Notes under the pieces: generated by a model
Told to the model about the DNA's origin: nothing
Database searches by the model: none
The model's input: only the letters and a program-made list of their open reading frames with translations
Shown: positions 51,705 to 63,657 of the stretch, in pieces
How the letters are laid out: every line of letters begins with the position of its first letter
Position numbering within the stretch: position 1 is the first letter of the stretch
Origin: Tremella fuciformis
Lineage: Eukaryota > Basidiomycota > Tremellomycetes > Tremellales > Tremellaceae
Length of the DNA stretch: 64,000 nucleotides
Assembly: GCA_032768795.1 (NCBI GenBank)
Contig: CP136499.1
Location: forward strand, 62,001 to 126,000
Reading direction: 5' to 3'
Position numbers and translations under genes: made by a program

Positions 51705-53260
51705 TTATGCGCTTGTCCTGGGTAGGCCGATTATGTTGTCTATGACCGAGCGCTCATCAGCAGAGCTCTCGTCATCGTCATCATCGTCATCCACGGTATC
51801 GCTCTGCTGATCGCGATGACATCTCTCTCGGACCCTGCGGTCTCTATTAGTCTTACGCTGAAGTGCAGCCTTCCAGTCACGCTCCCAATGGCCCATCTCA
51901 TTAGCGTCCACAATGAACTGCGTTGCAGCACGCAATTTCTTGACCGGAATGCGTCGCGCGACCCCAAGCGCCAACAGGCCGTTGCGCATAGAGGCAGCAC
52001 CCATGGCGTTTAACGGACCGGGCCAGGCCGGTCATCGACTGATGGGCCCTCTAACATGTGCTCTCTGTCAATCTGTCTCTGTTCTCCACAAGAAGGTGTA
52101 TCTTACAGCCTCGTGAGCGCTGACAACACGGCTGCGCCGTTACTCTTAGTCCATGGGACTCAATACCAGCCACTCGAGCATCGACGATGTGCTCACGTGC
52201 TTGACAGGCGTGCTGGGCTGGGACGAAGGTCGTAAGCTGTGTTGGTGATCATGGAGGCGTGGCCGACGTGACAGGACCACTCATCAAGAATGGGTCTGTG
52301 TCGGCGCGCCATGAGATGCAGCGCGTCAAATACGCCCTCCCATGGAGCGAGGTTTCGCGCTTGGTTGGGACGCATCCATCGGCTCTCGCGGTCGATGACG
52401 ATGCCCTTGTTATGATACGGCTGCAGCTTGGCAAATGTGACGCTACGCTTGGCCTCGTCGGCAAGACTGTCATCTGAGGGCTTACGCAACTGGTACGTCA
52501 GCAGCGTCTCTTGATGGCTTTCTCTTCGGCGTGTCCAAACGATGACATTGTAGCGCGAGTCCCCAGCAGCAGGATGGTGCGTCATGACCTCTGGCTTGTT
52601 GCGCCGGATCTTTGCAACAAATTTGACAATTCACTTGATAGGCGCAATATAATTAGGGCCGCGCGGGTACAGCAGCGGCTTCTTCGCTTATCAGCTTTGA
52701 TGAGGACGCGCTCGCCATCCGCTTCGTCTTCTTAATACACGATCTCGCGGATGCTGCCGTATTTCATCGTCTGCTGTGGCGTGTGCTGAGCCACCGCCTT
52801 GAGGTGCTGCGACGAGTAGCAGCTGGCAACCAGCTGCATGAAGACAAGCGATTCCTAGGGGGATGAGACCCAACAGCCCTGCGACGTGCAACATGAGTAC
52901 GCCGGAGGCGACTGCGAAGAAGCCGAGCGCACTCGTCATTGCATGGACTTCACCGCGCTTCATGCGACTCTGGAGTTTGTCTCCACGCTTTGCCTTGATG
53001 CCCACCACCGCATCCTTCTCTCTGAGTTCGTACAGGAGCCGTTGTTCAGAGACAATGGTCACGAGGCGGCCTGTCTCGTGCGCCCCCATACTCATGCTGT
53101 AGCCCGCTATGAGTGCTGCGCCGATGACTAGAATAGGCCACATGGCCGTTTTTGCGAGAGCCACATCTCGCGTGCCGATAATCACGGGGCCAAGCTGAAT
53201 GCTAGGACTGATGAGCGATATGCCAGCGCCGGCGATGGGCCCAGAGACCACACCCTTCAC
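51705..53260 (-). pseudogene. Broken gene of unknown function, possibly membrane protein
   Basis: Three minus-strand frames in order. 53260-52691 has hydrophobic segments (AMWPILVIGAALIAGYSM and SALGFFAVASGVLMLHVAGL) separated by a charged region. 52585-52279 reads RYNVIVWTRRRESHQ to RPILDEWS. 52004-51705 reads RRIPVKKLRAATQFIVDANEM and an Asp-rich tail. A Gypsy solo LTR (52020-52273) separates the last two, with a possible target duplication GGACC, and the joined frame is still off by one base. I recognise no family. The frames may belong to one gene or to two; the order and shared strand favour one. Confidence 0.35.
52020..52273 (-). repeat. Gypsy solo LTR, internally deleted
   Basis: Matches both ends of the LTR at 24377-24783 but lacks about 150 bp of the middle, including the TATA region. 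The outermost TGTCAC at the left end is also missing. GGACC flanks both sides (52015-52019, 52274-52278). Confidence 0.75.
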
Positions 53261-54302
53261 AGCTAGAAATAGTGTTTCATGCAGAGAGGAACGTATGCGG
53301 TGTCACAGATTTTCGATGCGCGGGTTATAGTTGTCTTCCGCTTTCGCCAGCAATTGCTGGACGGCTTCGCCTTCACGCATGAATGCCTGATACTTCTTGT
53401 AGCAGCGAACCCCTGTCTCCACGGCGGCGTGGTCGCCAAGGATAGGTCAATGCCCTCGTACCACCTGCGAAGTCGTCATCGGGGCTCCAATTCAAGTTAC
53501 AACAATTTGTACTGCCCGCGTGCACGGTTCCCGTCGAGGCGGGAGCCATGGGCCTGGGCTTACGGAGTGCAGTAACTCGTAGTCATGAGCAAAGTGGGTC
53601 CGCATGGGTGCGTCTCCCGGACGTCAACAATGTCCTCACACTTGCACACAGGCTTGTCGGACTAAAACAAGGGCAGAGCAATGAGTCGGGGCTCGCCCGC
53701 GCTGTTATGGTCGATCCTGCACCTCGTCATCGAGGATGATGTCGTCTACTGGGCATGGTCCCGCTATCGCCGGTACACGGATACGTCCGTGTAGGCGTGC
53801 CAGCGAGGGCCACAGAGTAAGAAGGCATCTCGGCATGCGCGTCGTTACTATTTCTGGCATTAACGCGCTATGGTGATATCAGCGTCATAATCGCGCGTTG
53901 CAGGGAGACGATGATGCTCAGTGCAAAATACAGTTGCCCGCATAGGCGCACGCACGCACCGCGAACAGCGTGATGATGCATCCGTGTCTCCAATGCGGCC
54001 AGGGTCCGTTCTTGCAGGTGGATGTTGAAATGTGGCCATATCGTCATCGTCCGTAGCAGACCAGAAATTTCGAGGAGCCCAGACAGCACGATGAAGTACG
54101 GGGACCGCAATGCGCTGCAGAGAAACAACGCACATGGAAGCTTCCTCCAGCGAGGCCTTTTCCTGGGGTGACTGTTAGACTACACATTACCGGGATGGAC
54201 CTATGACCGCAAACCCAAGGTGAAGAGGGTATACAGCATTGCCTCTTCTATGCACGCACCCTACAAGAAAGTCTAAAGACCAGTCTGAACCCGTCCCGAG
54301 AG
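53261..54302. other. Degraded region upstream of the broken gene
   Basis: A minus frame at 53868-54128 (SPYFIVLSGLLEISGLLRTM) is hydrophobic and might be an earlier exon of the broken gene. No splice chain is clear. Nothing else is recognised. Confidence 0.3.
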
Positions 54303-56977
54303 TCAGGATCCGCCCTGCGAGACTCCCTTCTCCTCAGATGGCCCGAGCATTTTCGCAAGCGCGAGGGAGATGATCGGGGCAGGAACTGTATATGCCGACT
54401 TGTATGGTCCACCGGCAGCAAAGTTCAGTCCAAGTATGTACCCCTCCCCATCGATAATTGGGCCACCCGAGTCTCCTCGTTGGACAATTGCTGGCGGTGT
54501 GCCGCGATGATTACCTTCGGGGGGGTCGGCGCTGACGAATTCGAGAAAAATCCCGCCGACAAGAGTTCCGTTTGGCAACACTTTCTCGAAATATCCCGGC
54601 AACTGGTTAGATTTGACCACAAGACTGCCTGTGACCGCGCCGAGCTTGAGGCCCGTGATGACTTTGAAGCGTTTGCCACCACAGGTTGCGGGATCCGGGT
54701 CGATCATTGACTTCCAGTCCCGAAGGGCCTTGAGCTCGATGGCTTGACCGGAAAGCCAAGCGTTCCTCAACGGGGAGGATTCGGCTTAGGAATCAATCAG
54801 CACTACCCTAATTGAAGACATGCTGTCAACAACTCACGAAACAATCGCCCGATATTGGCGGTGATATAAGGGTCTGAGGAACACGTCGGTAAGTCGATCT
54901 TGTTTCGCACCTTGTCCAGATTGGAAGAGACAGTCATAGAGGAAACATCCACATACCAACTGAGGGTACGGCCGTTTTCCTTGCCTGCTTCAGGCCAAGA
55001 GTCTCCTCTCGCGAAGCCTTGCACGGCGAAATCCTCTGCCTCAAAAGACGGTGCGTTATTGGTGATCTCGCCCAGTCGATTGGTATTCTTAGGAAGAAAT
55101 ACGGGCTCTGGCAGTTCTTCCGTGGGCGGGAATTCGGAGAGGTTTCCCCATATTGTAGACAGCTTTTTCATCGAAGGGTAGACATTCGTATTTCGCAGGT
55201 CTCCATGGCGGCGGACGTCGGTCCGGGTAATAGGGTCTTGCTGAAATGAAGTCTTGATCTCCGTTTCCGACTTGCGCAAGAGATCCTCAAGCCGATCCAA
55301 TTCCGTCAAGAGTGATTCTATCGTAATTGTGCGGTTGACAGTCGGATCTGGAGACAGACGGTCGCGTTTAAGTGAGATCGTGTGGGTGAACAGGGAAAAA
55401 AGGTGGGACCAGGCCGACGTGTACTCCTTAAATTCGGTCTCGGCAGTGACTCGATCTGTCTCGGACCCCACAAAGCGGGCGTAACGGTCCCACGCGTTCG
55501 TGACCCGATCCAGCAAGCTCTCGTACTCGGTACCGATGACAACGCGCCGAAAGGCTGCATTCACGAATGCCTGAGGTTTGGCTGTGGCCGTTGAACCTCT
55601 TGGGTGAAGAACATGTCTGTTTGTGACCAAGAAGATGCTTCCTCCGCGCTTTTCGTAGAACCCGATTGATCCGATCGCGTTATCGATGGAGAGGGAGATC
55701 GGACTTCCAGGTGCGAAACCCCCGAGTGCCTCCCATCTCTTCTTGTGCCGTTGGTGATCTGCAGTCAGCTGTTGCGAGACCCCGAAGGGCTCAGTGGATG
55801 GGGATTCGAAGATCGAAGCGGACGGCGCATTCGGTGGCTCGAGCGAGGGAGGCGTGACGGAAGGGGAGCGAGTCGTCCCAGAGAGGTCGGATTCAGAGGG
55901 TTCTTCGCAAATCTCAAGGTCAAAGGCGGGCTGCCCGGCTTCCGGAGACCGCGCGGCCAGCTGCAATAACATGGGATGAATCTGATCGATAAAAGCTTTG
56001 GCGGTTCGAAAGTCAAACGCCCCTGGATCGACGGAGACGATCAGAACGGGAAGGGGCGGAACTTCAACGGGATCATCCCCCAAGAAGCCAATGCGCCACG
56101 CGTGTATAGAAAACGCAGTAATGCTCATTTTCGCCAGCTCCTTTGTCAGGACGGAGATGGTTTCGTAATAGGCGTTAAGGGTGCCCCATGGGTGCTCGTC
56201 GCCGATCAACGACAGGCTACGAAGGGGTGCACCGGTGGCCGATGCGACTCGCTGCCGGTAGTGGTTCCAGAGAGACGAAGCAAGCAGCGTTGCGTGGCCC
56301 GGTAGACCCTGATAGTAGTCAGCCCGCAAGCGTGCATTGTCCTCGTCGTCTCCCGCGGACGGGGTGGACTGAGATGCTACGGTCGAGGTGGGAGGCTCGA
56401 CAGCGGGCAACGAGTCGTTCATTGAGTCATGCGCACTCGCTTCGTATCCGATGAGCGGCATGTTGCCAGAATGATATGGTCTTCCGTCTGATAGCGTTCG
56501 CACGACCCGTAACGTGGCGAGTTCCTCGGACGTCATGGGTACGATGCGAAAATGGTCAACATAGCGCCCGACTGGAATATTGACACATGGTTCATCGGTG
56601 GCAGTCGTTCCCGGCGAGGACCTTGGCTCGACATAGAAATGGGCCGACCCCGTTTGACCGAGGGAGAAGGCGGCCGTCCGCTCGTTCAAACTGAGATATA
56701 TCATTGATGTGGGTGTGTGTCCCACGACCTCCAGCACGCGGGAAAGCTCGATCCGCGCTTCGGTCGTTGGGTTCGCAGTTTGTGTCATGGTATAGGAGTG
56801 AGAGCCACACTGTTCGTACTGTGCAGAAGAGTGAGAATCCATGATAGCCATGGACACTCGCGAGAGACTAGTCGTAGGAAGAGGTCTCGTCATCGACCAC
56901 TCCGCTCCTACCCGCTGTGCAGTAAAAAATCCTCCCACATAAGGAAAATAATGCACTATTGCTACCATTAATCCCAA
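54303..56977 (-). CDS. Trypsin-fold serine protease-like protein, paralogue 2
   Basis: Exons 56977-54838 and 54784-54303, with a 53-nt intron (GTGAGT donor, TGCTGATTGATT branch, CCTAAG acceptor), give 873 aa. His455 is in FLVTNRHVLHP and Ser819 in IVQRGDSGGPI, the classical GDSGGP. The Asp is less certain, perhaps Asp677 in SWYVDVSS or the aspartate of EDFAVQGF. A long insertion with predicted helical, charged sequence (about residues 485-600) lies between His and Asp. Residues about 308-358 (LPVLIVSVDPGAFDF, AFDLEICEEP) match the N-terminal domain of the protease-like gene at 2471-4402, making them paralogues. The start may be at a later ATG (for example MTRPLP or MDSHSS). Unlike paralogue 1 it has no HNH partner upstream; a Gypsy LTR lies there instead. 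Substrate unknown. Confidence 0.72.
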
Positions 56978-57279
56978 CCGGTCATTCTAGTTGTGATCCG
57001 ACACGTGCTGTTCACCCGAAAAGGGAGCATGGTCAGTGCTGAATAGTCTAAATGGCCAATGGTTGATGGTGAGTGCAAAGGTGAGGGGAGGCAGGCAGAT
57101 GTGATCACACCCTGCAATCCCGTCACAAATGACACGAAAGAATCAGCAAGATTGGCTGAAAGGCACGCAAGTTTGCCACTCAACAGCGCTTGCTGAGGCT
57201 CGCGGCAACTTGTCAAGACCTGTAACAATGAACGCATGGGATGCATTCGCCCTACTGGGGCCGACTCTACATATATCAT
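56978..57279. promoter_or_regulatory. Upstream region of protease paralogue 2
   Basis: About 300 bp between the gene start and the Gypsy LTR, presumably containing the promoter. No TATA box or repeat was recognised. Confidence 0.3.
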
Positions 57280-57645
57280 TGTCACGTCGGCCACGTCTCC
57301 ATGATCACCAGCGCACGCCTACGACCCTCGTCCCAGCCCAGCACGCCTGTCAGACACGTGAGCCTATCGTCGATCCTCGAGTAGCTTTGACGACCCTCGA
57401 GTAGCCTCGACGACTCTAGAGCTCGAGGCTCGTCGATGGTGTTTCAAGGAGAAAGCCCAAGGCGGTGCAGAGGAGGGCACGGGTGATATATATACAAGCC
57501 CTCACCCGTAGACCGTCCTTAGCACCGTGGTATTGAGTCCCATGGATAGAAAGTAATGGCGCAGCCGTGTTGTCGCACGAGAGGCTGTAGGACACACCTC
57601 CTCGTGGAGGACACAGACAGATCGACAGAGAGCACGTGTGAGAGA
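57280..57645 (+). repeat. Gypsy LTR, 3'-truncated
   Basis: Begins TGTCACGTCGGCCACG and follows the LTR of 24783-24377 in the plus orientation, including the TCGAG block and GATATATATACAAGCC. It stops at AGCACGTGTGAGAG, about 35-40 bp short of the LTR end. Confidence 0.85.
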
Positions 57646-60600
57646 GCCTTTCCTTACTCTAGCCATGTCCTGCCAGAGCTGAATCAGATCTTCAGGGAGT
57701 GCTGGCTCGGAAAGAAGATTTCCTTCCTGACCGGCTGTCCACTGGTCCAGCCCATCAAACAGACCATGTCCGGACCCGCCTAAAATGCTTCAGATGTTGA
57801 CATTTGAGCTCCTTTGGTCGACTGTTCAGACTTGAGCGGTTTGCCGCCTAGTTCTCAGCTGAGTCTGAATGTGGCAGTCAGAGTGTGGCGTCGCACCGGT
57901 GATTCCTGTTCCGGGCGCTTGCATTCTGTGCGTCCTCGACCTCATGCCTGCAACTCTGCCTGGGCACGGGACAGTCAATCCTCTTTCCCGCTGTGGCCTG
58001 ACCGCCACAGGCCGGGCACTTGAACTGTCGGGGTCGCAGCGGTCACTCATGACGACCCTTTGGGTGTTGCTTGGGCTCGAGATCCTCTTGCTCGCCACCG
58101 TAACCAGCCTGCTCGCCACAGGCCCTTGACCGTTCTCACACTCTGTCCGTCTGGATCGCGTCTTATTGGCTCTGTGCCGGCGACCGGGCTTTCGGGGACG
58201 ATGGGGAGGATCGAGAATGATGTCTGTCTGAATCGTCATTGTTGTCGGGGAAGGTGAAGGATGGCGATACAATGATCTTGGAAGTGTCTGGGGCCTGGAA
58301 GGTGCCGAGAACGGTGTGCTCTGTCTCGGCCATCCACTCTTGCAGTTCTCGCTCTGTTGGCAACCAATGGTTGTGAAAGGAGTCCGTCTCAAGGTAGCCA
58401 CTTCAAATGACGCTATCCTTTGGCTTGCGGGGGCAGGGGAGGGCATACAAGCTGTGGGAATGATTGGTGCAGAGGGGGGGATCGCCTTGAGACTCGACGG
58501 CAATGAGCTGGCTGGCGAAGGCGAGCTGAGCTTTGACGTGCCGCGACACCCGACGCTTGACCTGCAGATCAGCCTGCGCACCAGGACCGCCGGCCAGACG
58601 ACCTATTCTAGAATACTTCCTTGTGCTTGCCGAACTGGGGCAGACGAATCGTCTCACATCTTCCAGGCCTCGCCGAGGACTTGTTGCATCTGCTGCCAAG
58701 TTGTTGGCGGTAGTTTCAAGGTCACTTCCTGCCATGATCGCTCGGCTTCAGCCTTGGGTTGCGCCACATAGTCGAGGCCGGGATTGCTGGAGGGGGGTGC
58801 CGGGACCGTTGCCAAACAGATCCCGACCAATCGCTGCAGCCCTTCCTCCTGGGAATGTGTGTCCAGGATGCGGAAATTGGATGCTGCGTGTAGCCTACTT
58901 TTTTCGGCCCTCCGTCCCACCTGGACCCACCATATTGCCACTAGTCCCAGGAGAAGAATCTTGCCCCTTGGGTGCGCCAACTCGTTTCTTGCGGAAACAT
59001 TGATGTGCGTCCGGTCCCCCGGCGGAATACCTTCGTCGTCTCCAATTCCCAGCACGGCTTCACCGTCACCGTGGCCGTTGCCGTTCGCCTCCTGTAAGCG
59101 GGCCGCACATGTTGTCCCTCAACAACTACACCAATTCGGTCTTGTCCTCGCCCTCGTGCGCCTTTGGCCTTGGCCAGACGCCATGGGGAGACACACGCTG
59201 GGCGACTTTCACGAGCTTGTGGCACAGGTTATACACCCAATTGTCAAGCGGTGCCCTCCTTTGTCTCTAGAGGAAAAGGAAAATGAGGAGGTGGCGGTCA
59301 AGGCAGCAGAGGAAGAGGATGGGGTGACTTCGGCGAGACCTCTGCAGGAGAGTCCAGGTGAGTGAGGGCTCTTGTGCTTGGCTCTTGATTGTCTCGGGAG
59401 CTGACTCATCTCCGACACGGTTAGGCTCGACTCACCGGGCGAACCATCCCTGTGGTGCCTGCCCCACTCAGCGTTATCAATCTTGTCCGGGACCAACCGT
59501 GGATCACCTATGCACCCGCTCGGATAAAGGCTGACGACGACCAGGGGGGCTCGCCCGTTGACGCGGCCCTGGTGACTAGTGAGCGCGCAATCATGCCTTC
59601 CCGAACACATCTCGATCAGCTCGCGCCGACACCGAGACTGACATCCTCCAGGCATGCCCATCCGAGCTCCCACCCTCACCTCATGCGGCGAGCGCCTGTC
59701 GGCCATTCACTCTGCTATCCAGCGAACCACCAAACATGGCTATGTCCGCAGGAACGCTCGAGGAGGGGGGGGGGACCCAAGGGGAGGGGAAAGAAGGCGG
59801 ATCTGGGAAGTGAAAGATGCGTCCGCCGATTCTGCGACAGCGCCGCGCTCTGTCGGAACGTGATTGTGACCCTGACAGGTGCGTTCACGCTCGCGGCCCT
59901 CGCGGCCTGGCTCAACTGACGCTGAATGTATGTATATACGCCCGCAAGAATGCATGCTGGTGCCGCGTCGCCATTGACAAATTGCGTACTTTGCCCACAC
60001 ACACCGTGCCCTTCTTGGAGCGCTCGAGCCAGATATGTGGAACGCAAGTTATGGCGAGCGGATGGCGTCTGGAAGGAAGCGCAAGCGAGAAGCTACTAGG
60101 TGAATATGAATGGTGCATATGGTGGCACTTGGTTTATCTCGCCCCGGCGGGCGGACTACCAGGGGTTGGACTGATCAGAGCCCGGCAATGTGACGAGTCA
60201 CTGCCCTCAGGAGATCATTCGCTCGTCCTACGTGTGACCACCCAGATCAAGCAGAAGACTCTAAACCGATTCACGCATCTGATGTTGCCCGACAAGAGAG
60301 ACTCACAGCACTCAAGATCAAGCGCGGTGACGAGCTCGGCTTCATGACGGTGCTTGCCCTTCTCCTACTCCTTGTCCTCGATCAGATACCCGATCCCGAC
60401 TCGATCTGGTGTAGAGCAGCGGCTCTCAACAGCGGCAGAGTGTATCCCTCGGGCACCAGATCACACCCCAAACACCCACCGGCTCTGCATCCTCGTGCCT
60501 GTGCACGTCCTGAGCGTGCTCTTGCTCTTGGCTCGAGCTCGTGCCGGTCCCCTGGCAGTGAACCAATCAGCTATCCGGCGGCGAGCTAGGCATATCTAGA

Positions 60601-61310
60601 TTCGGTTCGGGGCTTGGCCTTGTTGATATCGCTGATGAGCCTTCGGCCGCCGGCAGTCTCGTCGCGTGAGTGGTACATCAATGAAGGAGTTCGTCGTCAC
60701 CGTTGAGTGTGCCTGAGGCGGGGTACAGATTGCCATCGCGCACTTCGCAGGATCTGGGGCCCAGGCAGGGCAACATGGCAGGGGGAAGTGCTGGTGACCG
60801 GGGTACCGGCGGCTTCCTTTACATCGTCCGACAAGCCTTGCACGGTACGCAATATCGCATCGCGGCCATCCAATGTGTGCCCTGTGCTCTCCCTCCCAAA
60901 ACGCAAAGTGAAGGCCGAAGACCTGCGAAGCTGCTCGCGAGTTCATGCTCCTACATACAAACATATCAACAGGAACCTACGCAGCAGCCCATCGCACTCA
61001 AAATCACGGCGATCAGGTTCGCTTTGGCGACATCTAACATTCTTTCCAGGTATGTACAGGACGAGAGATGCAGGCTCTCACTGCGACTCCTCCTCGATCA
61101 TCGCCCGCAGGGCACCTGTACGCCGCGTATATCTCCGGGTCAGAGATGGTACTCTGTGACCTGCCAAGGACCCCAGACAGGACCAGCTTGACTCGCTGGG
61201 AGAGACGATTACGGGGAGTCGGGACCGCTCCCCGTATCTCTGTACCGCGTCAGCTGCGCTCCCTGGCCACCTGATTTGCTCACCCGCCGGCGAGCGCCAA
61301 GCAGGGCGAG
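57646..61310. other. Long stretch without a confident gene
   Basis: Several frames of 100-250 codons overlap on both strands. Some pieces look protein-like: plus 59170-59360 (LGDFHELVAQVIHPIVKRC, then a Glu-rich end), followed by an intron-like block (GTGAGT at 59360 to GGTTAG at 59425), and plus 59430-59560 (RTIPVVPAPLSVINLVRDQP). Frames do not join cleanly and no domain is recognised. I read it as one or more decayed genes. Confidence 0.3.
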
Positions 61311-62671
61311 TTTAGTCTACGTACGCTGCAGACAGTCGCTCATGGTCCTCATCACGATCTGCTCATTGACGGTTTGGAGGGCCCCTTGGTCAATCGTTCC
61401 CGAAAGCAGCTCATCGATGCCTTGGTCGCGTGGTGTGATCCAATGTAGAATTCAGAAATGTACAGGTGGTAGGATTGTACCCCCTGGAGGGGCCGAATGA
61501 CGATTTCGTTCCGGCTACACTTCGGCCCTCCTCAGCACTACCTCCGGCTCCTCCTTGTCCTTCGATCCCTCATCCAACATGTCTACCGCGACAGGCCAGC
61601 TGGTGCTTGTCCTTGTTCACAAGCCGTGGAGCTTGGGCACGGGCCATCCTTGCTCTGTCTCCAGTGGGCCAATGCGAAGCTCGACCTCGCGAAAGATGTG
61701 GTCGGCGCGTGTGTACCCTTCGCCCGCGAACGGGTGAATGATCGTGTTCACGACGTGCGCGACTGCGAGCGTGCCCGGATCTCACGCACTGAGAGCAAAC
61801 GAGAGCGGTCGAGACATCCCCGCAAATCACACCTGGGCTTGCCAGGTCGTGTACAGGCGTCCAGAACCGAGCAGCCGGGTGAGCTGAAGTTTCATGATCT
61901 GGCACACGAGGGTGGTTCCGCAGACGAAGTGCGACTGCTGCGGGCGGCTTAGAGCTCGCATTGGCCTGCCTGCCCGAGGTTTCGGCGGGGACAGCAGTGG
62001 TTCGTGGTGATGGCGGTGGTCGACCAGCGTGCACTTGGTGCTGCCGCTCGGTAATGTCCGACGCAAAGCCGCCGTCGAGATCCGTCGAGACCGCCATGAT
62101 GTCGGACTCGGTGGACAGGCGCAAGCTTCTGCTGCACCGGGAGCACGAACGGCCAGTCCTTCCCTTGTCCCTCGCCCTGGCCCTTCCGCTGGAGTTCTTG
62201 CTCTCCGAACGCAGCCCGTGCAGCTTTTGCACCAGCGCCAGCGCCGCCGAGTCCGAACCCAATCCCAGACTCGCCCGGTCGCGCGGGGTACATTGCGGCG
62301 CGAACAAAGAGAGAGGGTAGCGTGTCCACACGCTTCGATGCAGTTCTGCACCCAATGTGCACTCGAGCGCTGGGCGATACTGGTCTGCGGGCAGGGTGGG
62401 GCGCGAGGCTGGTCGCGGGTAGGTGGCGCCTGCGGCCAGCCCGTGTTGGTGTCGTTGTTGTTGTTCTCCTCCGGGGTGGAGTTTACACTGTCGTCTGGAA
62501 TGGTCTGCGTTTGGCTTCGGCGTCGACCCACCGCCGCGGCCGCCGACCTGGACCACGATCCACGGTTATCCCCCGGGGTGCCCACTGATCCCCTACCCCC
62601 TTCTCCCGCGTCCGCGTCGATGCTCATGGCCATGACGCTCTCGATCATACTAGGCACGTCCGGCTCCCGCT
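61311..62671 (-). other. Possible 3' exons of the minus-strand gene at 63.2 kb
   Basis: Protein-like minus-strand blocks occur at about 62732-62600 (LLERMWDELLVKREPDVPSM) and 61440-61320 (QGIDELLSGTIDQGALQTVN). They could be exons of the gene starting near 63274, but splice sites were not resolved. The plus strand has equally long frames without a domain. Confidence 0.3.
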
Positions 62672-63274
62672 TCACAAGGAGCTCATCCCACATCCGCTCC
62701 AACAAGGAAGGCGGCGGCCGGTCAGCGGCCACGCAGCGGGCTTGCGCAGGATCAGACTGCCTACTTCGATATGGACGGCGTGGAGGGAGAGGGGGTATGT
62801 GAGCGGGGCGTCCAGCGTTTGATTTTTGCGGAATTGCTGGAGGATCTGCGCGTCAGAGTGAGCGACGAGGAGGGTGCGCAAGAGGCGTGGGAGAAGGCGA
62901 GGGAGTGAGCGAAAGCAGCTAGAGGAAGAGTGAGAGAGAGGAAGGTCGGTGAGAAAAGACGACCACTGGATCGCGGCCGAGTTGGCTCGTCGTCTCGCCC
63001 CGCCGGCCTCCGACGTCGCCGCGCCATCATAAATGCTCAGATGTATCCGCTTGTACTTTTGGAACGAGACGAGGTGGACGAGCATATCCCGCAGCGTCAG
63101 GAACGCTTTGTACTCAATGATCGCCGCGCCGCGGTATTGCCGCCCAGCCGTGGGCCCGCCGAAAGTGTAATGAACGTCATACGGAGATGCCCGTAGTAGC
63201 CGACTACCTGTGAGAACTCTACATATACAGACTGAGAAAGAGTGGATACTCTCTTCGAAGAATGTATTATTCAT
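62672..63274 (-). CDS. Possible PD-(D/E)XK-like protein (e), partial
   Basis: A 200-codon frame contains ASPYDVHYTFGGP and, after a short loop, a hydrophobic strand with ExK: RGAAIIEYKAF, then LRDMLVHLVSFQKYKRIHL. The D...ExK order fits a restriction-endonuclease-like fold, but no QxxxY follows at the spacing seen in genes (b) and (c), so the assignment is weak. The start is probably in an upstream exon; a TTCTCACAG acceptor lies just before the GTAGTCGG codons. It is divergent from the partial gene at 63658. Confidence 0.3.
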   Translation of the reverse strand: MNNTFFEESIHSFSVCICRVLTGSRLLRASPYDVHYTFGGPTAGRQYRGAAIIEYKAFLTLRDMLVHLVSFQKYKRIHLSIYDGAATSEAGGARRRANSAAIQWSSFLTDLPLSHSSSSCFRSLPRLLPRLLRTLLVAHSDAQILQQFRKNQTLDAPLTYPLSLHAVHIEVGSLILRKPAAWPLTGRRLPCWSGCGMSSL

Positions 63275-63657
63275 CTGTCACTTGGTAACTCATCCTGGCA
63301 TATCCGTTGACCAGCAAGGCAGTCACTCGCATACCAACTCGTGTTCACCGATCCCGACAACTCTCGACAGGCCATTGATCCCTCGCCATCGTTCCCCGGG
63401 GTCAACTACCACGAACCACGATCCGTCTGGGAATGTCTGATGCGGTTCCGTTCCATTCCTTTTCGCTCTGACGCTTTGAACATGTCAGTTGCGCCGATTC
63501 TCAATCATCCCCGCCCTCGCCCTCGCCCACATCCGCCCACCCCCCCCCCCCCCCCCGTCGACAGCTTTCGTCACGCAACAACAGACCCCGTTTGACATCA
63601 CCACAGTCGACCCACCCTTCACCGTCGCCCGGTCCACAGAGCAGCGAAACGACAGCC

